Positions 27,382 to 37,237 of a stretch of DNA of 64,000 nucleotides are shown here, piece by piece. The DNA is from Thermoplasmata archaeon (GTDB taxonomy: Archaea; Thermoplasmatota; Thermoplasmata; Thermoplasmatales; GCA-001856825): NCBI GenBank assembly GCA_021792355.1, contig JAJYUV010000003.1:62001-126000 (forward strand), read 5' to 3'. The translations under genes were made by a program, and so were the position numbers. The notes under the pieces were generated by a model that ran no database searches, had not been told where the DNA came from, and was given only the letters and a program-made list of their open reading frames with translations. The first letter of the stretch is position 1. Every line of letters begins with the position of its first letter.

Positions 27382-28813
27382 GAGGGCCAGATCTACCATA
27401 ATAATCATGGCACTAATGGGAACTCTTATAACGTACGTAGAGACGATGGTTGTCCCAGCCCTTCCTGTCCTTTCAAAATTCTTTGACGCGTCTTACAGTT
27501 CCCTATCATGGGTACTAACTTCCTATCTAATATCTGGAACTGTGTCGGCTGCCATATTTGGCAAGCTGGCTGACATAATCGGAAAGAAAAAAATCTTCGT
27601 TGCTCTGGCAGTTGTGTATTCTGTCGCAGTCTCATTTGGTGGTTTTGCCTCGACCCTTTCTGAGTTCATTCTGGTCCGGACAGTGCAGGGTCTTGGAATG
27701 GGGATGTTTCCTGTTGCGTTTGCCCTCTTGAATGACGAGCTTCCACAGAAGGAACTTCCACTGGCTCAGGGGATAATTTCTGCAACTTTTACGGTGGGTG
27801 CGTCGATTGGTCTGGTCATTGGAGCCTGGATAACCCAGAATTTTGACTGGGAATGGGCTTACCATTCTGCCATTCCTGTAGCATTCGGACTAATGATCGC
27901 TTCGGCTCTTGTACTGAAGGAAAGTCCGTTCAGGAAAAAACAGCGTATCGATGTCGGAGGGATATTCCTCCTTGTGACTGGGATAATCTCTTTACTCTTG
28001 TTGCTGTCAGAGGGTCAGTACTGGGGTTGGACTTCTGAGATTTCTATCTCAGTGGGTCTCCTGTCCTTGACCTCATTTGTCTTGTTCTATCTATACGAGA
28101 GGATAGTAGAAGACCCGTTCATAAGCCTGAAGCTCTTGAGCGTGAGGAACATTTTCCTGGCTAATTTTGCAGGCCTTCTGGTATCGGGAGGCATGTTTTA
28201 CCTCTTCTACACTATTCCAACGATTCTGGAAGACCCCATTCCTCTAGGTTTCGGTAAAGACGTCTTTACCGCAGGTCTCACCGTGGTGCCTGGAGCAATT
28301 ATGGGCATCGCTCTCGCGCCGATAGCAGCACTAGTAGTAAGGAGAAAGGGACCAAAACTCGCCATTTTAATCGGCACCATCATTATGCTTATGGCGTTCC
28401 TTCTGCTCTCACTGAATAGGGGCGACCCCATCGCAATCACTGAAGACGCAGCTTTCATAGGAGGAGGGACGTCATTCGTCTTTGTAGGAATGATCAATAT
28501 GATAATCGTATCGACTCCAAAGGACTCTGCGGGTATGGCGACCGGTATGAACACTGTATTTAGGAACATTGGTTCTAGTCTCTCGCCTGCTATTTCCGGG
28601 TCAATAGAAACGCAGTTCGTGGCTCCAGCCATTGTATCGTACTTCCCGGTTGCCCTCGGGGGAATACCATTCACTCCCGTGTATGCCGATTTCCCGTCAC
28701 AGCAGGCATTCAACTGGATATACTTAATCGGCTTCATAACGCTTCTAATTTCACTAATCTTCACGCTGTCAATGAAGAAGGTGATAGTAAATGAATCAAA
28801 TGAGGTGGTATAA
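27368..28813 (+). CDS. MFS multidrug-type exporter
   Basis: The 481-residue protein has the DHA2-like drug exporter pattern: first helix TIIIMALMGTLITYVETMVVPALPVL, the loop GKLADIIGKKKIFV (motif A), and about 14 predicted helices. The GTG start overlaps the end of the PadR-like gene by 14 bases. The gene for a large surface protein begins directly at its stop. Regulator, exporter and surface protein therefore form one operon. The substrate is not predictable from sequence. Confidence 0.92.
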   Translation: MAFSERARSTIIIMALMGTLITYVETMVVPALPVLSKFFDASYSSLSWVLTSYLISGTVSAAIFGKLADIIGKKKIFVALAVVYSVAVSFGGFASTLSEFILVRTVQGLGMGMFPVAFALLNDELPQKELPLAQGIISATFTVGASIGLVIGAWITQNFDWEWAYHSAIPVAFGLMIASALVLKESPFRKKQRIDVGGIFLLVTGIISLLLLLSEGQYWGWTSEISISVGLLSLTSFVLFYLYERIVEDPFISLKLLSVRNIFLANFAGLLVSGGMFYLFYTIPTILEDPIPLGFGKDVFTAGLTVVPGAIMGIALAPIAALVVRRKGPKLAILIGTIIMLMAFLLLSLNRGDPIAITEDAAFIGGGTSFVFVGMINMIIVSTPKDSAGMATGMNTVFRNIGSSLSPAISGSIETQFVAPAIVSYFPVALGGIPFTPVYADFPSQQAFNWIYLIGFITLLISLIFTLSMKKVIVNESNEVV

Positions 28814-30709
28814 ATGAAGAAATTGCTGATATTTTTAGGAATCGCAGTCTTGCTGATGTCTAGCGTGCCAATGAGTTTAGGTGCGTCCGCACCGATCGCC
28901 ATAACTGGAATGTCGTGGTACTCCGAAAATAGTACCGAGCTAGCCGCACCTGGATATTCTTACGTTCCTCTTGTAGTCACTTTCGTATCAGAGGTGTCAC
29001 TAGTAGATCTAAACGTGTCTGTCAATTACACTTCTCTAGAGAAGAATTATTTCACTTACAGCTACGTTCAGGGACCCGACACAAAGCTACGTGACTACTA
29101 CTCTTTCCCAGTCACTCAGCAGGGGGGCAAGTACACAATCTACCAGCTCACCAACATAAGCGCGAGTGCTCCTGATGGTGTCTATCAGATCAGCATCGAT
29201 TATAGCTACCTCTTCGGAAACACAACCGTGACTGGAAATGTCAGCAGTCAGGTAGAACTTCTCGGAACCATAGATATCTTGCCGCAGCAGGCATATTTTG
29301 GTCTTCCAGGTAACCCCATTTCAGCAACTTCTTACGAATCTAACGTTCCACTCACCCTCTACCTGGTGAATAATGGGAACTCAGCGGCAACGAACGTAAC
29401 TGTCAGTTATTCACCGCAATATCCATTCTCAGGTATCACCCAGAAGCAGGTTGTCTCCATATTCCCCGCATACACTTCAATCCCTGTCACCTTTACAGTC
29501 AATACAGGACCTGCGCCTCTCGTGAACAGTCAGGTCATAGGTTTAACGGTGTTTGGGTTGACACACGAAGAGCAATTTACAGTGAGACTGTCATCATTTC
29601 CTTACATAGTTGCCGCCGCAGCCGCATTCAGCACAGGTTCCGTTGTCGTAAGTCAGGGAATGAAGAATGTGCCTCTCCAGTTTTATCTGGAGGAAGATTC
29701 GGCCGTTCCCGCGACAAACATTACGGTTTCATACACTCCAACTGTTCCGCTTGAAGGTGTCACCCAGAAGACAATAGTATCCGCAATTCCTGGCTACACG
29801 TCTATACCGGTCACTTTCCTTGTGAACATCTCTGGGAATGCCACTAGTTTCTATCAGAATCTCACGCTGAACTACAACGGCACCTCTCACAGCCTTGGAT
29901 TTCTGGTGCTAGTTCCTGGTTACTCAAACGTATCGATGATAAACTACTTCACAACTCCACCCTACATCTATCAAGATGAGCAGTTCGTTGTGCTCAGGGT
30001 TGAGGTTATTAATGGCGGAAACTCTATATCCGGTCCCTTAAACATAACTCTGACGTCAAGTTCGTTCGGTGTTTCCACCCACCCCTATCACCTGCCAGGG
30101 CTAGCTTCTGGTCAGCTACTGAACCTGTCTTTCCTGTTGAATGCCTCCAGCACAGTCGGGGCCTCAGAACTCTATCTACACATTAACAACAGGACATTCC
30201 CTCTGACGGAGAACATACTCAGCAAGGGGTCGGTAAAGATAAGCTCGAGTCCGATAGTAGTGAGTTCTGGAACCAATGCAAACCTATTCGTCTTTACCGC
30301 CAAAAACAACGGTAGCGTTACGCTCGTCAACTTGGACTTCCACATACTGACTCCAGACATTTTTTACATTGATGTCCCATCTTCAAATCCCCTGGGAAGC
30401 CTGACAGCAAACAACGTAACGTTCGCACGGCTGGTCCCGGGTCAAAGCATAACGATCACGTTCGTTATGGATGTGGAGTCGGCTGCCACTCCTGGAACCT
30501 ATCCCTCCCAGCTGGTAATGACCTACATGACGAACAACTCAACTACCCAGTTCATCATCACCCACGCCTTTAATGTCTCCGTGCAGGAGACTGCCATTCA
30601 ACACCTATCTTCTACCACTGGACTAACTTATGTCGTTCTGTTACTTGCTGTTGTGATCGTAGTAGTATTCTCGGTCCTAATACTGCGCAGGAGAAGTAAA
30701 AAGAACTAG
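28814..30709 (+). CDS. surface protein with CARDB-like repeats and C-terminal membrane anchor
   Basis: The 631-residue protein has a signal peptide (about 1-25), a long outer part with many Asn-X-Ser/Thr sites, and a C-terminal helix followed by RRRSKKN, giving an N-out anchored topology. Two internal repeats at about 190-250 and 285-345 share N-T-V/I-S-Y-S/T-P...G-I/V-T-Q-K...Y-T-S-I-P-V-T-F, the look of CARDB or COG1361 S-layer modules. GAGGTGGT precedes the ATG. It is encoded directly after the MFS exporter, which suggests an envelope accessory to that exporter; this is inferred from operon structure only. Confidence 0.8.
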   Translation: MKKLLIFLGIAVLLMSSVPMSLGASAPIAITGMSWYSENSTELAAPGYSYVPLVVTFVSEVSLVDLNVSVNYTSLEKNYFTYSYVQGPDTKLRDYYSFPVTQQGGKYTIYQLTNISASAPDGVYQISIDYSYLFGNTTVTGNVSSQVELLGTIDILPQQAYFGLPGNPISATSYESNVPLTLYLVNNGNSAATNVTVSYSPQYPFSGITQKQVVSIFPAYTSIPVTFTVNTGPAPLVNSQVIGLTVFGLTHEEQFTVRLSSFPYIVAAAAAFSTGSVVVSQGMKNVPLQFYLEEDSAVPATNITVSYTPTVPLEGVTQKTIVSAIPGYTSIPVTFLVNISGNATSFYQNLTLNYNGTSHSLGFLVLVPGYSNVSMINYFTTPPYIYQDEQFVVLRVEVINGGNSISGPLNITLTSSSFGVSTHPYHLPGLASGQLLNLSFLLNASSTVGASELYLHINNRTFPLTENILSKGSVKISSSPIVVSSGTNANLFVFTAKNNGSVTLVNLDFHILTPDIFYIDVPSSNPLGSLTANNVTFARLVPGQSITITFVMDVESAATPGTYPSQLVMTYMTNNSTTQFIITHAFNVSVQETAIQHLSSTTGLTYVVLLLAVVIVVVFSVLILRRRSKKN

Positions 30710-30716
30710 TTTTCTC

Positions 30717-33371
30717 TCACATTTTATTCAGAGTATAGTTCAGTATGTTGCCACTCTTGCAGTACTCTATTTCAGCCTCAGTATCCAGCCTGACCCTTCC
30801 CTCGATAGTCTGCTCGCTATCACCCTTTATATGAATTGCGACCATCTGGCCCTCCCTCAAGTTGCTCAAATCTACTGACACAATTTCGCTTCCCTTGAGG
30901 TTCAACCGTGATGTGTCTGCCTCTATCGGCACCACTCCCATGTTGGTAAGATTAGAGCGATGTATCCTCTCAAAGCTCTCCGCTATCACTGCTTTCACGT
31001 TAAGAAGATAGGTAGCCTTTGCAGCCCAGTCCCTGCTGCTTCCCGCTCCGTACATCTTCCCAGCAAATATGACGAGCGGTGTTTTCTCCTTCTTGTACAG
31101 TTCCGCAGCATCAAAGAAGGACATCTTCTGACCTTCGGGGTAATGAATGGTGAAACCGCCAGGCGTGTCTATCATTTTATTCCTAATTTTTGGGTTCGAG
31201 AAGCCTCCCCTCATCATAACTTCGTGGTTCCCACGTCTTGCCCCAAAAGAGTTGAACTCATCAGGGGCAACCCCATTCTCCATTAGGTATTTTGCCGCGG
31301 GTGACTCGACTTGGCCCATAGAATTGCTATCTCCAAGCTTCAATTCATTCCATATTCTCCTATATTTCTCCATGTCGGTCACTATGCTTCCTGCTGGCGA
31401 TATGTGGTCAGTTGTGACCCTGTCGCCGAATACAGCCAATATCCTGGCGTTTTTGACGGGTACAAGCGTAGTCGAAACGTTGAACCAAGGGGGCTCTCTG
31501 ACATAAGTTGACTTTGGATCGAATGAGTATTCGGCGCCACTTGGTATCTCTAGCTTCTTCCATTCCTCCACTCCCTCGAATATCCTATCTTTTCTCTCCC
31601 TGTAGTGTTTCTTGCTCAGGAATTCGTCTTCGTAACGCTTGATAAGAGCATCATCAGGCCAGATATCCTTCAGGAAGATTGGATTCCCGTTGGGGTCGAC
31701 GGCAAGTGGCTCCGTAGAGAAGTCTATGTCTATTCTCCCAGCTATGGAGTATGCGACAACCAGCATGGGGGAAGCCAGGAACGATCCCGCGACCGAAGGA
31801 TTGATCCTCCCTTCAAAGTTCCTGTTCCCGCTTAAAACTGCAGTTGTGTATATCTTATGATCCTTGATCGCCTCTTCTACCTCCTTTATTAGGGGGCCAG
31901 AATTACCAATACAGGTCGTACATCCATATCCAACAATGTGGAATCCGAGTGCGTCGAGGTATGGCTGCAGGTTCGACTTTGCCAAGTATTCCTGCACTAC
32001 TGGGCTGCCCGGCGCAAAGCTTGTCTTGACAAACGGTTTTCTTGTCAGGCCCAGTTCAACGGCCTTCTTCGCAACCAGTCCCGCACCTATAAGCACGTCT
32101 GGATTCGATGTATTCGTACAACTAGTAATGGCAGCGATCACCACGCTACCATCTTCCAGTTTCACATCTCTGTCTCCTATCTTGATTTCGAAAGATCTCT
32201 GTTTAGCGACGTTCAAATTCTTTGAGAGGTTGTCTTCGATTATTTTCTTAACTGTCTGGATATTGGACAGTGAAATTCTGTCTTCTGGATTCGCCGGACC
32301 GGATATTGACGGGACCACAGCGGAAAGATCAAACTCCAGATACTGATCGTACATTTTCTTCTTTCCATCGTAGTACAACCCCTGTTCTTTCAGATAACTC
32401 TCCACGATCTTTACGTGCTCCTCACTCCTCCCGGTCAGAGAAAGATACCTAGAAGTGTTTCTCGAGTAAGGGAAATACCCGACAGTCGCACCATACTCTG
32501 GTGACATGTTGGATATTGTTGTCTTGTCCTGGGTGGATAGGTGCCTGATGCCATCTCCATAGAACTCTACAAATTTACCTACAACATTCGACTTTCTAAG
32601 GAACTCAGTAATGGATAGGACAATGTCTGTTGCTGTCACCCCTTCCTTCGGCTGGCCCTTGAGTTTCACCCCAACTACCTCAGGCACTATTATGTAGGAT
32701 GGCTCGCCAACCATTACTGCTTCAGCCTCTAGGCCACCAACCCCCCACCCAAGGACTGAAATTCCGTTAACCATAGTAGTATGGGAGTCAGTTCCTATGA
32801 GCGTGTCCGGTAAAAGGGTACCGTCTCTTTCAGCTACGACCTCAGAGAGGAATTCTATGTTCACCTGATGTACGATTCCGTTTCCAGGTGGGACTATCTT
32901 GAGATTTCTGAAATTGTTCTGGGCCCACTTGAGAGCCGCATATCTTTCTCCGTTCCTCTTATATTCCAGCGACAAATTTTCCCGAATCGCATAGTTGGTG
33001 CCAAACTTATCGACCTGAACCGAATGATCGGCGACCAGTTGGACCGGGATTACGGGGTTTATCCTTTGCGGGTCCTTTCCCATCTTGGATGCAGCATTCC
33101 TCATCGCAATGAGGTCAACTATAAGGGGCACCCCTGTATAATCCTGGAGTATCACTCTTGATGGGAAAAATGGTATCTCTTCCCTTTTCCTTTCAAGCAC
33201 CTTTATAAGATGCTCCTCCCTTACAACCTTTCCATCAATTTTTCTCATAATGTTTTCAAGAAGAATCTTCGTAGAATACGGCAGATTCGAGACGGCATAT
33301 CCTCTGTTTTCCAGTTCTTTCAAGGGGAAATAGTTGAATTCCTTTCCTTCGATATTGATTATAGAAGTCAT
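30717..33371 (-). CDS. acnA: aconitate hydratase A
   Basis: The 884-residue protein is a full-length AcnA/IRP-type aconitase. Cluster cysteines are in the SCTNTSNP motif near residue 418 and GCTTCIGNSGP near 484. The swivel domain carries GDRVTTDHISPAG, FGARRGNHEVMMRG and GAGSSRDWAAK. It isomerises citrate and isocitrate in the citric acid cycle using a 4Fe-4S cluster. It is convergent with the surface protein gene, seven bases apart, and divergent from the methylmalonyl-CoA mutase genes. Confidence 0.97.
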   Translation of the reverse strand: MTSIINIEGKEFNYFPLKELENRGYAVSNLPYSTKILLENIMRKIDGKVVREEHLIKVLERKREEIPFFPSRVILQDYTGVPLIVDLIAMRNAASKMGKDPQRINPVIPVQLVADHSVQVDKFGTNYAIRENLSLEYKRNGERYAALKWAQNNFRNLKIVPPGNGIVHQVNIEFLSEVVAERDGTLLPDTLIGTDSHTTMVNGISVLGWGVGGLEAEAVMVGEPSYIIVPEVVGVKLKGQPKEGVTATDIVLSITEFLRKSNVVGKFVEFYGDGIRHLSTQDKTTISNMSPEYGATVGYFPYSRNTSRYLSLTGRSEEHVKIVESYLKEQGLYYDGKKKMYDQYLEFDLSAVVPSISGPANPEDRISLSNIQTVKKIIEDNLSKNLNVAKQRSFEIKIGDRDVKLEDGSVVIAAITSCTNTSNPDVLIGAGLVAKKAVELGLTRKPFVKTSFAPGSPVVQEYLAKSNLQPYLDALGFHIVGYGCTTCIGNSGPLIKEVEEAIKDHKIYTTAVLSGNRNFEGRINPSVAGSFLASPMLVVAYSIAGRIDIDFSTEPLAVDPNGNPIFLKDIWPDDALIKRYEDEFLSKKHYRERKDRIFEGVEEWKKLEIPSGAEYSFDPKSTYVREPPWFNVSTTLVPVKNARILAVFGDRVTTDHISPAGSIVTDMEKYRRIWNELKLGDSNSMGQVESPAAKYLMENGVAPDEFNSFGARRGNHEVMMRGGFSNPKIRNKMIDTPGGFTIHYPEGQKMSFFDAAELYKKEKTPLVIFAGKMYGAGSSRDWAAKATYLLNVKAVIAESFERIHRSNLTNMGVVPIEADTSRLNLKGSEIVSVDLSNLREGQMVAIHIKGDSEQTIEGRVRLDTEAEIEYCKSGNILNYTLNKM

Positions 33372-33481
33372 CTATTTCTGATTAAAGCAGAATAATTAAC
33401 AGTTATGGATAGGAAAGGTTACATGTCTACAGTCGTAGCAGGAAGGAAAGAATTTTTTAACGAATACTAATGAGGTAGAGG

Positions 33482-35119
33482 ATGCCTGATAAAAATAGAG
33501 ACACGAGGGCATACAAAACCCAAATGGGTACTACTGACAAGAGAGATAGGACAAACAGTTCTGGAATGCGGCTGAAGGACTATTATTTACCGGAGGACGT
33601 CAAAGGTGATTATAATTCTAAACTGGCCAATCCAGGAGAATTCCCATACACAAGGGGAATTCACAAGGATATGTACAAGGGAAAGCTCTGGACCATGAGA
33701 ATGTTTTCGGGGTTTGGAACTCCAGAAGACACAAATGGGCGTCTTAAATTGTTACTGTCACACGGAGAGACCGGTCTAAGCATCGCTTTTGATATGCCCA
33801 CGCTTTATGGACTGGATGCGAGTTCGGAGCGAGCTCACGGAGAGGTGGGGAAGTGCGGGGTAAACGTGTCGTCCCTCAAAGACATGGAAGTGATTTTCAA
33901 GGGAATACCCCTCAACAAGGTATCTACTTCCATGACGATAAACGCTCCAGCTAACATACTGACGGCAATGTATGCAGTTGTTGGGGAAAAGGAAGGGGTG
34001 TCCAAGAAGGATCTCGCTGGTACTGTTCAAGCTGATATTCTAAAGGAGTACATTGCGCAGAAGGAGTGGCTGTATCCACCAGAAGCGCACATGAGAATAA
34101 TCCGAGATATGATGGTCTACTGCACTGAGAACATGCCTAAATGGAATTACATATCAATATCAGGATATCATATTCGTGAGGCAGGTGCATCCGCGGTTCA
34201 GGAGCTTGCCTTCACGCTTGCTGACGGCTTCGAATACGTGAAATTGGGAATGGAAAATGGACTGGATGTTGATTCCTTTGCCCCAAGACTCAGCTTCTTT
34301 TTCAACAGCTCCGTCAATTTCTTTGAAGAAATTGCAAAGTTTAGGGCTGCAAGAAGGATATGGGCGAGAGAAATGAAGGAAACCTACGGTGCAAAGAACG
34401 ATAGGTCAATGAAGCTCAGGTTCCACAGCCAAACGTCTGGATATTCACTCACGTGGCAACAGCCACTGAACAATATAGTCAGAACAACCGTCGAGGCACT
34501 GGCGGCGGTGCTTGGCGGGACTCAGAGTCTACACACAAACTCGTACGACGAAGCATGGGCTTTGCCGTCTGAAGGAGCCGTCGAGGTAGCACTGAGAACG
34601 CAGCAAATATTGGCTTATGAAACTGGAATACCCGACGTTATAGACCCACTGGGAGGTTCTTATTATTTGGAGAACCTCACAGACAAGATGGAAGAAGAGG
34701 CATACAAGTACTTCAGGACCATCGAAGGAATGGGTGGAGTCGTCAGCGCCATCAAAAATGGATACCTTCAGAGGGAAATAGCAGCCACTGCATATGCGCA
34801 CCAAAGAAGGGTAGAGAGCGGAGAAATGAAAATTGTCGGAGTAAATGCTTTCGTCAAGGAGAACGAAGAACCGATAAACGTACTGAAGATCGATCTAAAG
34901 GCTGAGAGAGCACAGAGGAAGAGATTGCAAGAGGTAAAGTCAAGAAGGAACAGCAGGCTAGTGGAGAAGAAGCTAGATAGGCTAAGGGAAGTTTACAGCG
35001 GTGATGAAAATTCCATGGAGAGTGTCATTGAAGCCGTCAGGAGTTATGCAACGCTGGAAGAGATAGCGAATGTGGGCAGAGAGGTGTTCGGAGGATGGAA
35101 GGAGCCATCGATTATATGA
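33482..35119 (+). CDS. mcmA1: methylmalonyl-CoA mutase, large (catalytic) subunit
   Basis: The 545-residue protein is the catalytic barrel of the split archaeal mutase: YTRGIHKDMYKGKLWTMRMFSGFGTPEDTN near the N-terminus, FDMPTLYGLD, then ISISGYHIREAGAS and RFHSQTSGYSLTWQQPLNNI. It lacks the B12-binding domain, which is encoded by the next gene. It interconverts methylmalonyl-CoA and succinyl-CoA, linking propionyl-CoA from odd-chain or branched substrates to the citric acid cycle. No epimerase or MeaB chaperone gene is in the window. Confidence 0.96.
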   Translation: MPDKNRDTRAYKTQMGTTDKRDRTNSSGMRLKDYYLPEDVKGDYNSKLANPGEFPYTRGIHKDMYKGKLWTMRMFSGFGTPEDTNGRLKLLLSHGETGLSIAFDMPTLYGLDASSERAHGEVGKCGVNVSSLKDMEVIFKGIPLNKVSTSMTINAPANILTAMYAVVGEKEGVSKKDLAGTVQADILKEYIAQKEWLYPPEAHMRIIRDMMVYCTENMPKWNYISISGYHIREAGASAVQELAFTLADGFEYVKLGMENGLDVDSFAPRLSFFFNSSVNFFEEIAKFRAARRIWAREMKETYGAKNDRSMKLRFHSQTSGYSLTWQQPLNNIVRTTVEALAAVLGGTQSLHTNSYDEAWALPSEGAVEVALRTQQILAYETGIPDVIDPLGGSYYLENLTDKMEEEAYKYFRTIEGMGGVVSAIKNGYLQREIAATAYAHQRRVESGEMKIVGVNAFVKENEEPINVLKIDLKAERAQRKRLQEVKSRRNSRLVEKKLDRLREVYSGDENSMESVIEAVRSYATLEEIANVGREVFGGWKEPSII

Positions 35120-35529
35120 ACAGGAAGATTCGAATTCTAGTGGCTAAACCCGCTCTGGATGGCCACGACAGGGGGGTGCTTGTACTAGCAAAAGCATTTA
35201 GGGATGCTGGAATGGAAGTACTATATGCGGGTCTTCTGCCAACGCCAGAAGACGTTGCTAGGATAGCAGTCGACGAAGATGTGGATGTCGTTGCCCTAAG
35301 TCTGCACAACAGTGCTCACCTGAGTGCTTTTCCAGAAGTTAAGAAGTGGCTCAAGAAACTCGGGGCCGGGGACATACAAATAGTGGGAGGAGGCATAATA
35401 CCGCCAGCCGATAGGAAGAAGCTGGAAAAGATGGGAATAACTGGTAATTTCGGACCAGGAACTCCCCTAGAGCGCGTCATTGAGCACGTCAAAAAAGTCG
35501 CCGAGAAGAAATGGAAACAGGATCAGTGA
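35116..35529 (+). CDS. mcmA2: methylmalonyl-CoA mutase, B12-binding subunit
   Basis: From the ATG at 35116 the product is 137 residues. It has the cobalamin motif DGHDRG at residues 15-20, His17 being the lower axial ligand to cobalt, followed by LSLHNSAHL and GGGIIPPAD. The ATG overlaps the large-subunit stop in ATGA. An upstream ATG at 35095 has GGAGG too close to it, so it is less likely. Together with the large subunit this makes a complete mutase. Confidence 0.96.
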   Translation: MNRKIRILVAKPALDGHDRGVLVLAKAFRDAGMEVLYAGLLPTPEDVARIAVDEDVDVVALSLHNSAHLSAFPEVKKWLKKLGAGDIQIVGGGIIPPADRKKLEKMGITGNFGPGTPLERVIEHVKKVAEKKWKQDQ

Positions 35530-35801
35530 GCTGAGGAAGCCTTCTTTTGAAGTATTTCCAGCTTTCCCATTATAGTGTAGATCAGGGTTCTGGCGTGTCC
35601 AGGGGTGTTGGGGTCATTTACTATCTCATCTAGAGTGGAGATGGAAGTCGCCGCCCTTATGTCAAGAGACCCCTTGGCCTGGCTCAGTTTGAGTTTTGCG
35701 ATCTGTATGTTTTTTCTTATGTTTCTCGGAATTGAATAGTCCGAAATTAGGTCGTCAAGCATTTTTGTAGTGTCCATTAAAATCTGCGTCATTTCGTCCA
35801 T
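35523..35801 (-). CDS. UPF0147 family protein
   Basis: The product is about 92 residues and all helical: TKMLDDLISDYSIPRNIRKNI and LDEIVNDPNTPGHARTLIYTIMGKLE match the UPF0147 family conserved in archaea, whose function is not established. The ATG at 35801 follows AGTGAT by four bases, so it is preferred over a GTG nine bases upstream. The gene begins just after the RAM-domain gene, suggesting co-transcription, and its 3' end overlaps the B12 subunit gene by seven bases. Confidence 0.88.
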   Translation of the reverse strand: MDEMTQILMDTTKMLDDLISDYSIPRNIRKNIQIAKLKLSQAKGSLDIRAATSISTLDEIVNDPNTPGHARTLIYTIMGKLEILQKKASSAH

Positions 35802-35810
35802 AGGAATCAC

Positions 35811-36143
35811 TCACTGGAACTTTACCCCCCTATCCTTGAAAATACTGATCACCATAGAAGTGTAGGAATCCTTTATGCCGTCGATCTTTCTAAGCTCCTT
35901 TACCAGAAAGTTCCTCATCTGGTTTACGTCTGGAAATCTGACCTTTAGAATCATATCCCAGTTTCCGGTTACAAGGTATATATCTTCAATGAAATTGAGT
36001 TCCGAAAGACTTGCACTGATGGTCTCTATCTTTCCCGTGTCTGCCTTCAGGTGTACCATAGCGGTAACTACTGGGCCAGTGGCACTCTCAACAATTCTCC
36101 CTTCGCTCGTCATATTAATCTTAGACCGTATAACAGGTATCAT
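35811..36143 (-). CDS. stand-alone Lrp/AsnC ligand-binding (RAM) domain protein
   Basis: The 110-residue protein contains only the RAM/ACT-like effector domain of Lrp/AsnC regulators: VVTAMVHLKADTGKIETISASL, then IYLVTGNWDMILKVRF and DGIKDSYTSMVIS. There is no DNA-binding helix-turn-helix, so it may modulate a full-length Lrp by hetero-oligomerisation, as reported for other stand-alone RAM proteins, or sense amino acids. The UPF0147 gene follows directly. Confidence 0.8.
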   Translation of the reverse strand: MIPVIRSKINMTSEGRIVESATGPVVTAMVHLKADTGKIETISASLSELNFIEDIYLVTGNWDMILKVRFPDVNQMRNFLVKELRKIDGIKDSYTSMVISIFKDRGVKFQ

Positions 36144-36191
36144 GAAATACTTTTGCTTTCAGGTTTGGGGTCCTTTGATCAATCTATAACG

Positions 36192-36491
36192 TCACAAAGT
36201 TAGACCATAGCTTTTTTCCATCATTTTGCTAAATTTTTTGTATTGTTCAAGAAATTCTCTGCCCTTTTCAGTCAACTCTATGGCGTTCTTGTTCCCATCT
36301 GGCGTGACCTTGATCATTCCTCTGCCAGTAAGCTGTTGGAGGAGTTCCTGGAACTTGTTGTAGGGGATGTTGACCTTCCTCAGAAGAGCTGAAGTCTGAG
36401 TGTTACCTTCATTTATCTCTCCCATTAACTCAAAGATAATCTGGACCTCGTTTCTGTTCTTCTTCATCCTCTGGGGTTCCCCATTATTCAT
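36192..36491 (-). CDS. winged-helix DNA-binding protein
   Basis: The 99-residue protein is a single winged helix: VQIIFELMGEINEGNTQTSALLRKVNIPYNKFQELLQQLTGRGMI with a wing (KVTPDGNKNAIELTEKGREFLEQY). The C-terminal helix could dimerise. It matches the general archaeal PF14947-like winged-helix style. Its ATG overlaps the stop of the upstream membrane protein gene by eight bases, so the pair probably form a membrane sensor and regulator unit; that role is inferred from context. Confidence 0.8.
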   Translation of the reverse strand: MNNGEPQRMKKNRNEVQIIFELMGEINEGNTQTSALLRKVNIPYNKFQELLQQLTGRGMIKVTPDGNKNAIELTEKGREFLEQYKKFSKMMEKSYGLTL

Positions 36492-37074
36492 TCTTCGATA
36501 AACCTCCGATGAGGAATGGAAGCAAGAAAAGTATGATCGATATTACAAACAGGGACACACCAATCTGGATGAACGAACTATTGAACCTAAGGATGTAGAA
36601 CGCTTCAAGTATCAGGGAAGCGTCCATGAGAATGAATGAACCCATCACAATCGTACTTCCCTTGCTCTCCTGTGATTTGGCCTGCAATATGGATCCGGTT
36701 ATGTACAGGGAGAAGTAGATAGAGAGTATCATTAGGATGTCTTCGTAGTACGACACTATTCCACCGAAATAGCTGTTCAGTGGACCAGTCGACAGAATCA
36801 GGGAGGAAAGGAAGTAGACATTCGATTTCAGATAGTTGTAGAAGAGAGTGATCATCAGCAGGAATTCAGTTGTCACGAGAATGGGGAAAAAGAAGGTGCT
36901 TATTCCAAGCAGAAATACGAATATCATCGATATCAGAGAGAAGACAAAGAAGAGGGCCGACGCCTTCAGGAACTGTCTCCTCATTATATTTGAAAAGGTC
37001 GAGATAGACAATGCAAAAACGCCGAGTACGTAGACAGTGCCTATCGCTCCAAAAATCTCAAGCTCGGCTATCAC
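36484..37074 (-). CDS. multi-helix membrane protein, unknown family
   Basis: The 196-residue protein has about seven predicted helices of which the first begins near residue 8, with very few charged residues between helices. I do not recognise a family. It is co-transcribed with the small winged-helix gene that overlaps its end, an arrangement seen in archaeal membrane-tethered regulatory pairs. A 12-base perfect palindrome lies 92-103 bases upstream of its start. Confidence 0.65.
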   Translation of the reverse strand: MIAELEIFGAIGTVYVLGVFALSISTFSNIMRRQFLKASALFFVFSLISMIFVFLLGISTFFFPILVTTEFLLMITLFYNYLKSNVYFLSSLILSTGPLNSYFGGIVSYYEDILMILSIYFSLYITGSILQAKSQESKGSTIVMGSFILMDASLILEAFYILRFNSSFIQIGVSLFVISIILFLLPFLIGGLSKNE

Positions 37075-37165
37075 GAATTATAATTTCATCGGAATATATA
37101 GTTTTTTGTCAGAGGCATTTTAACAATCAGGTGCCGTCGAATAGCTTTTATCCGACATTTCTTCA

Positions 37166-37177
37166 TACCAATTGGTA
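37166..37177. promoter_or_regulatory. perfect 12-base palindrome, possible operator
   Basis: TACCAATTGGTA is exactly self-complementary. It lies in the intergenic stretch between the pilin-like gene and the seven-helix membrane protein gene, upstream of the latter. The position suits a dimeric regulator such as the adjacent winged-helix protein. A single site is weak evidence. Confidence 0.3.
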
Positions 37178-37237
37178 CTCAAAATATTACACTCAAAAAA
37201 TAATTAATTTGCGATAATGTAACGAGTTGATTTGTTT

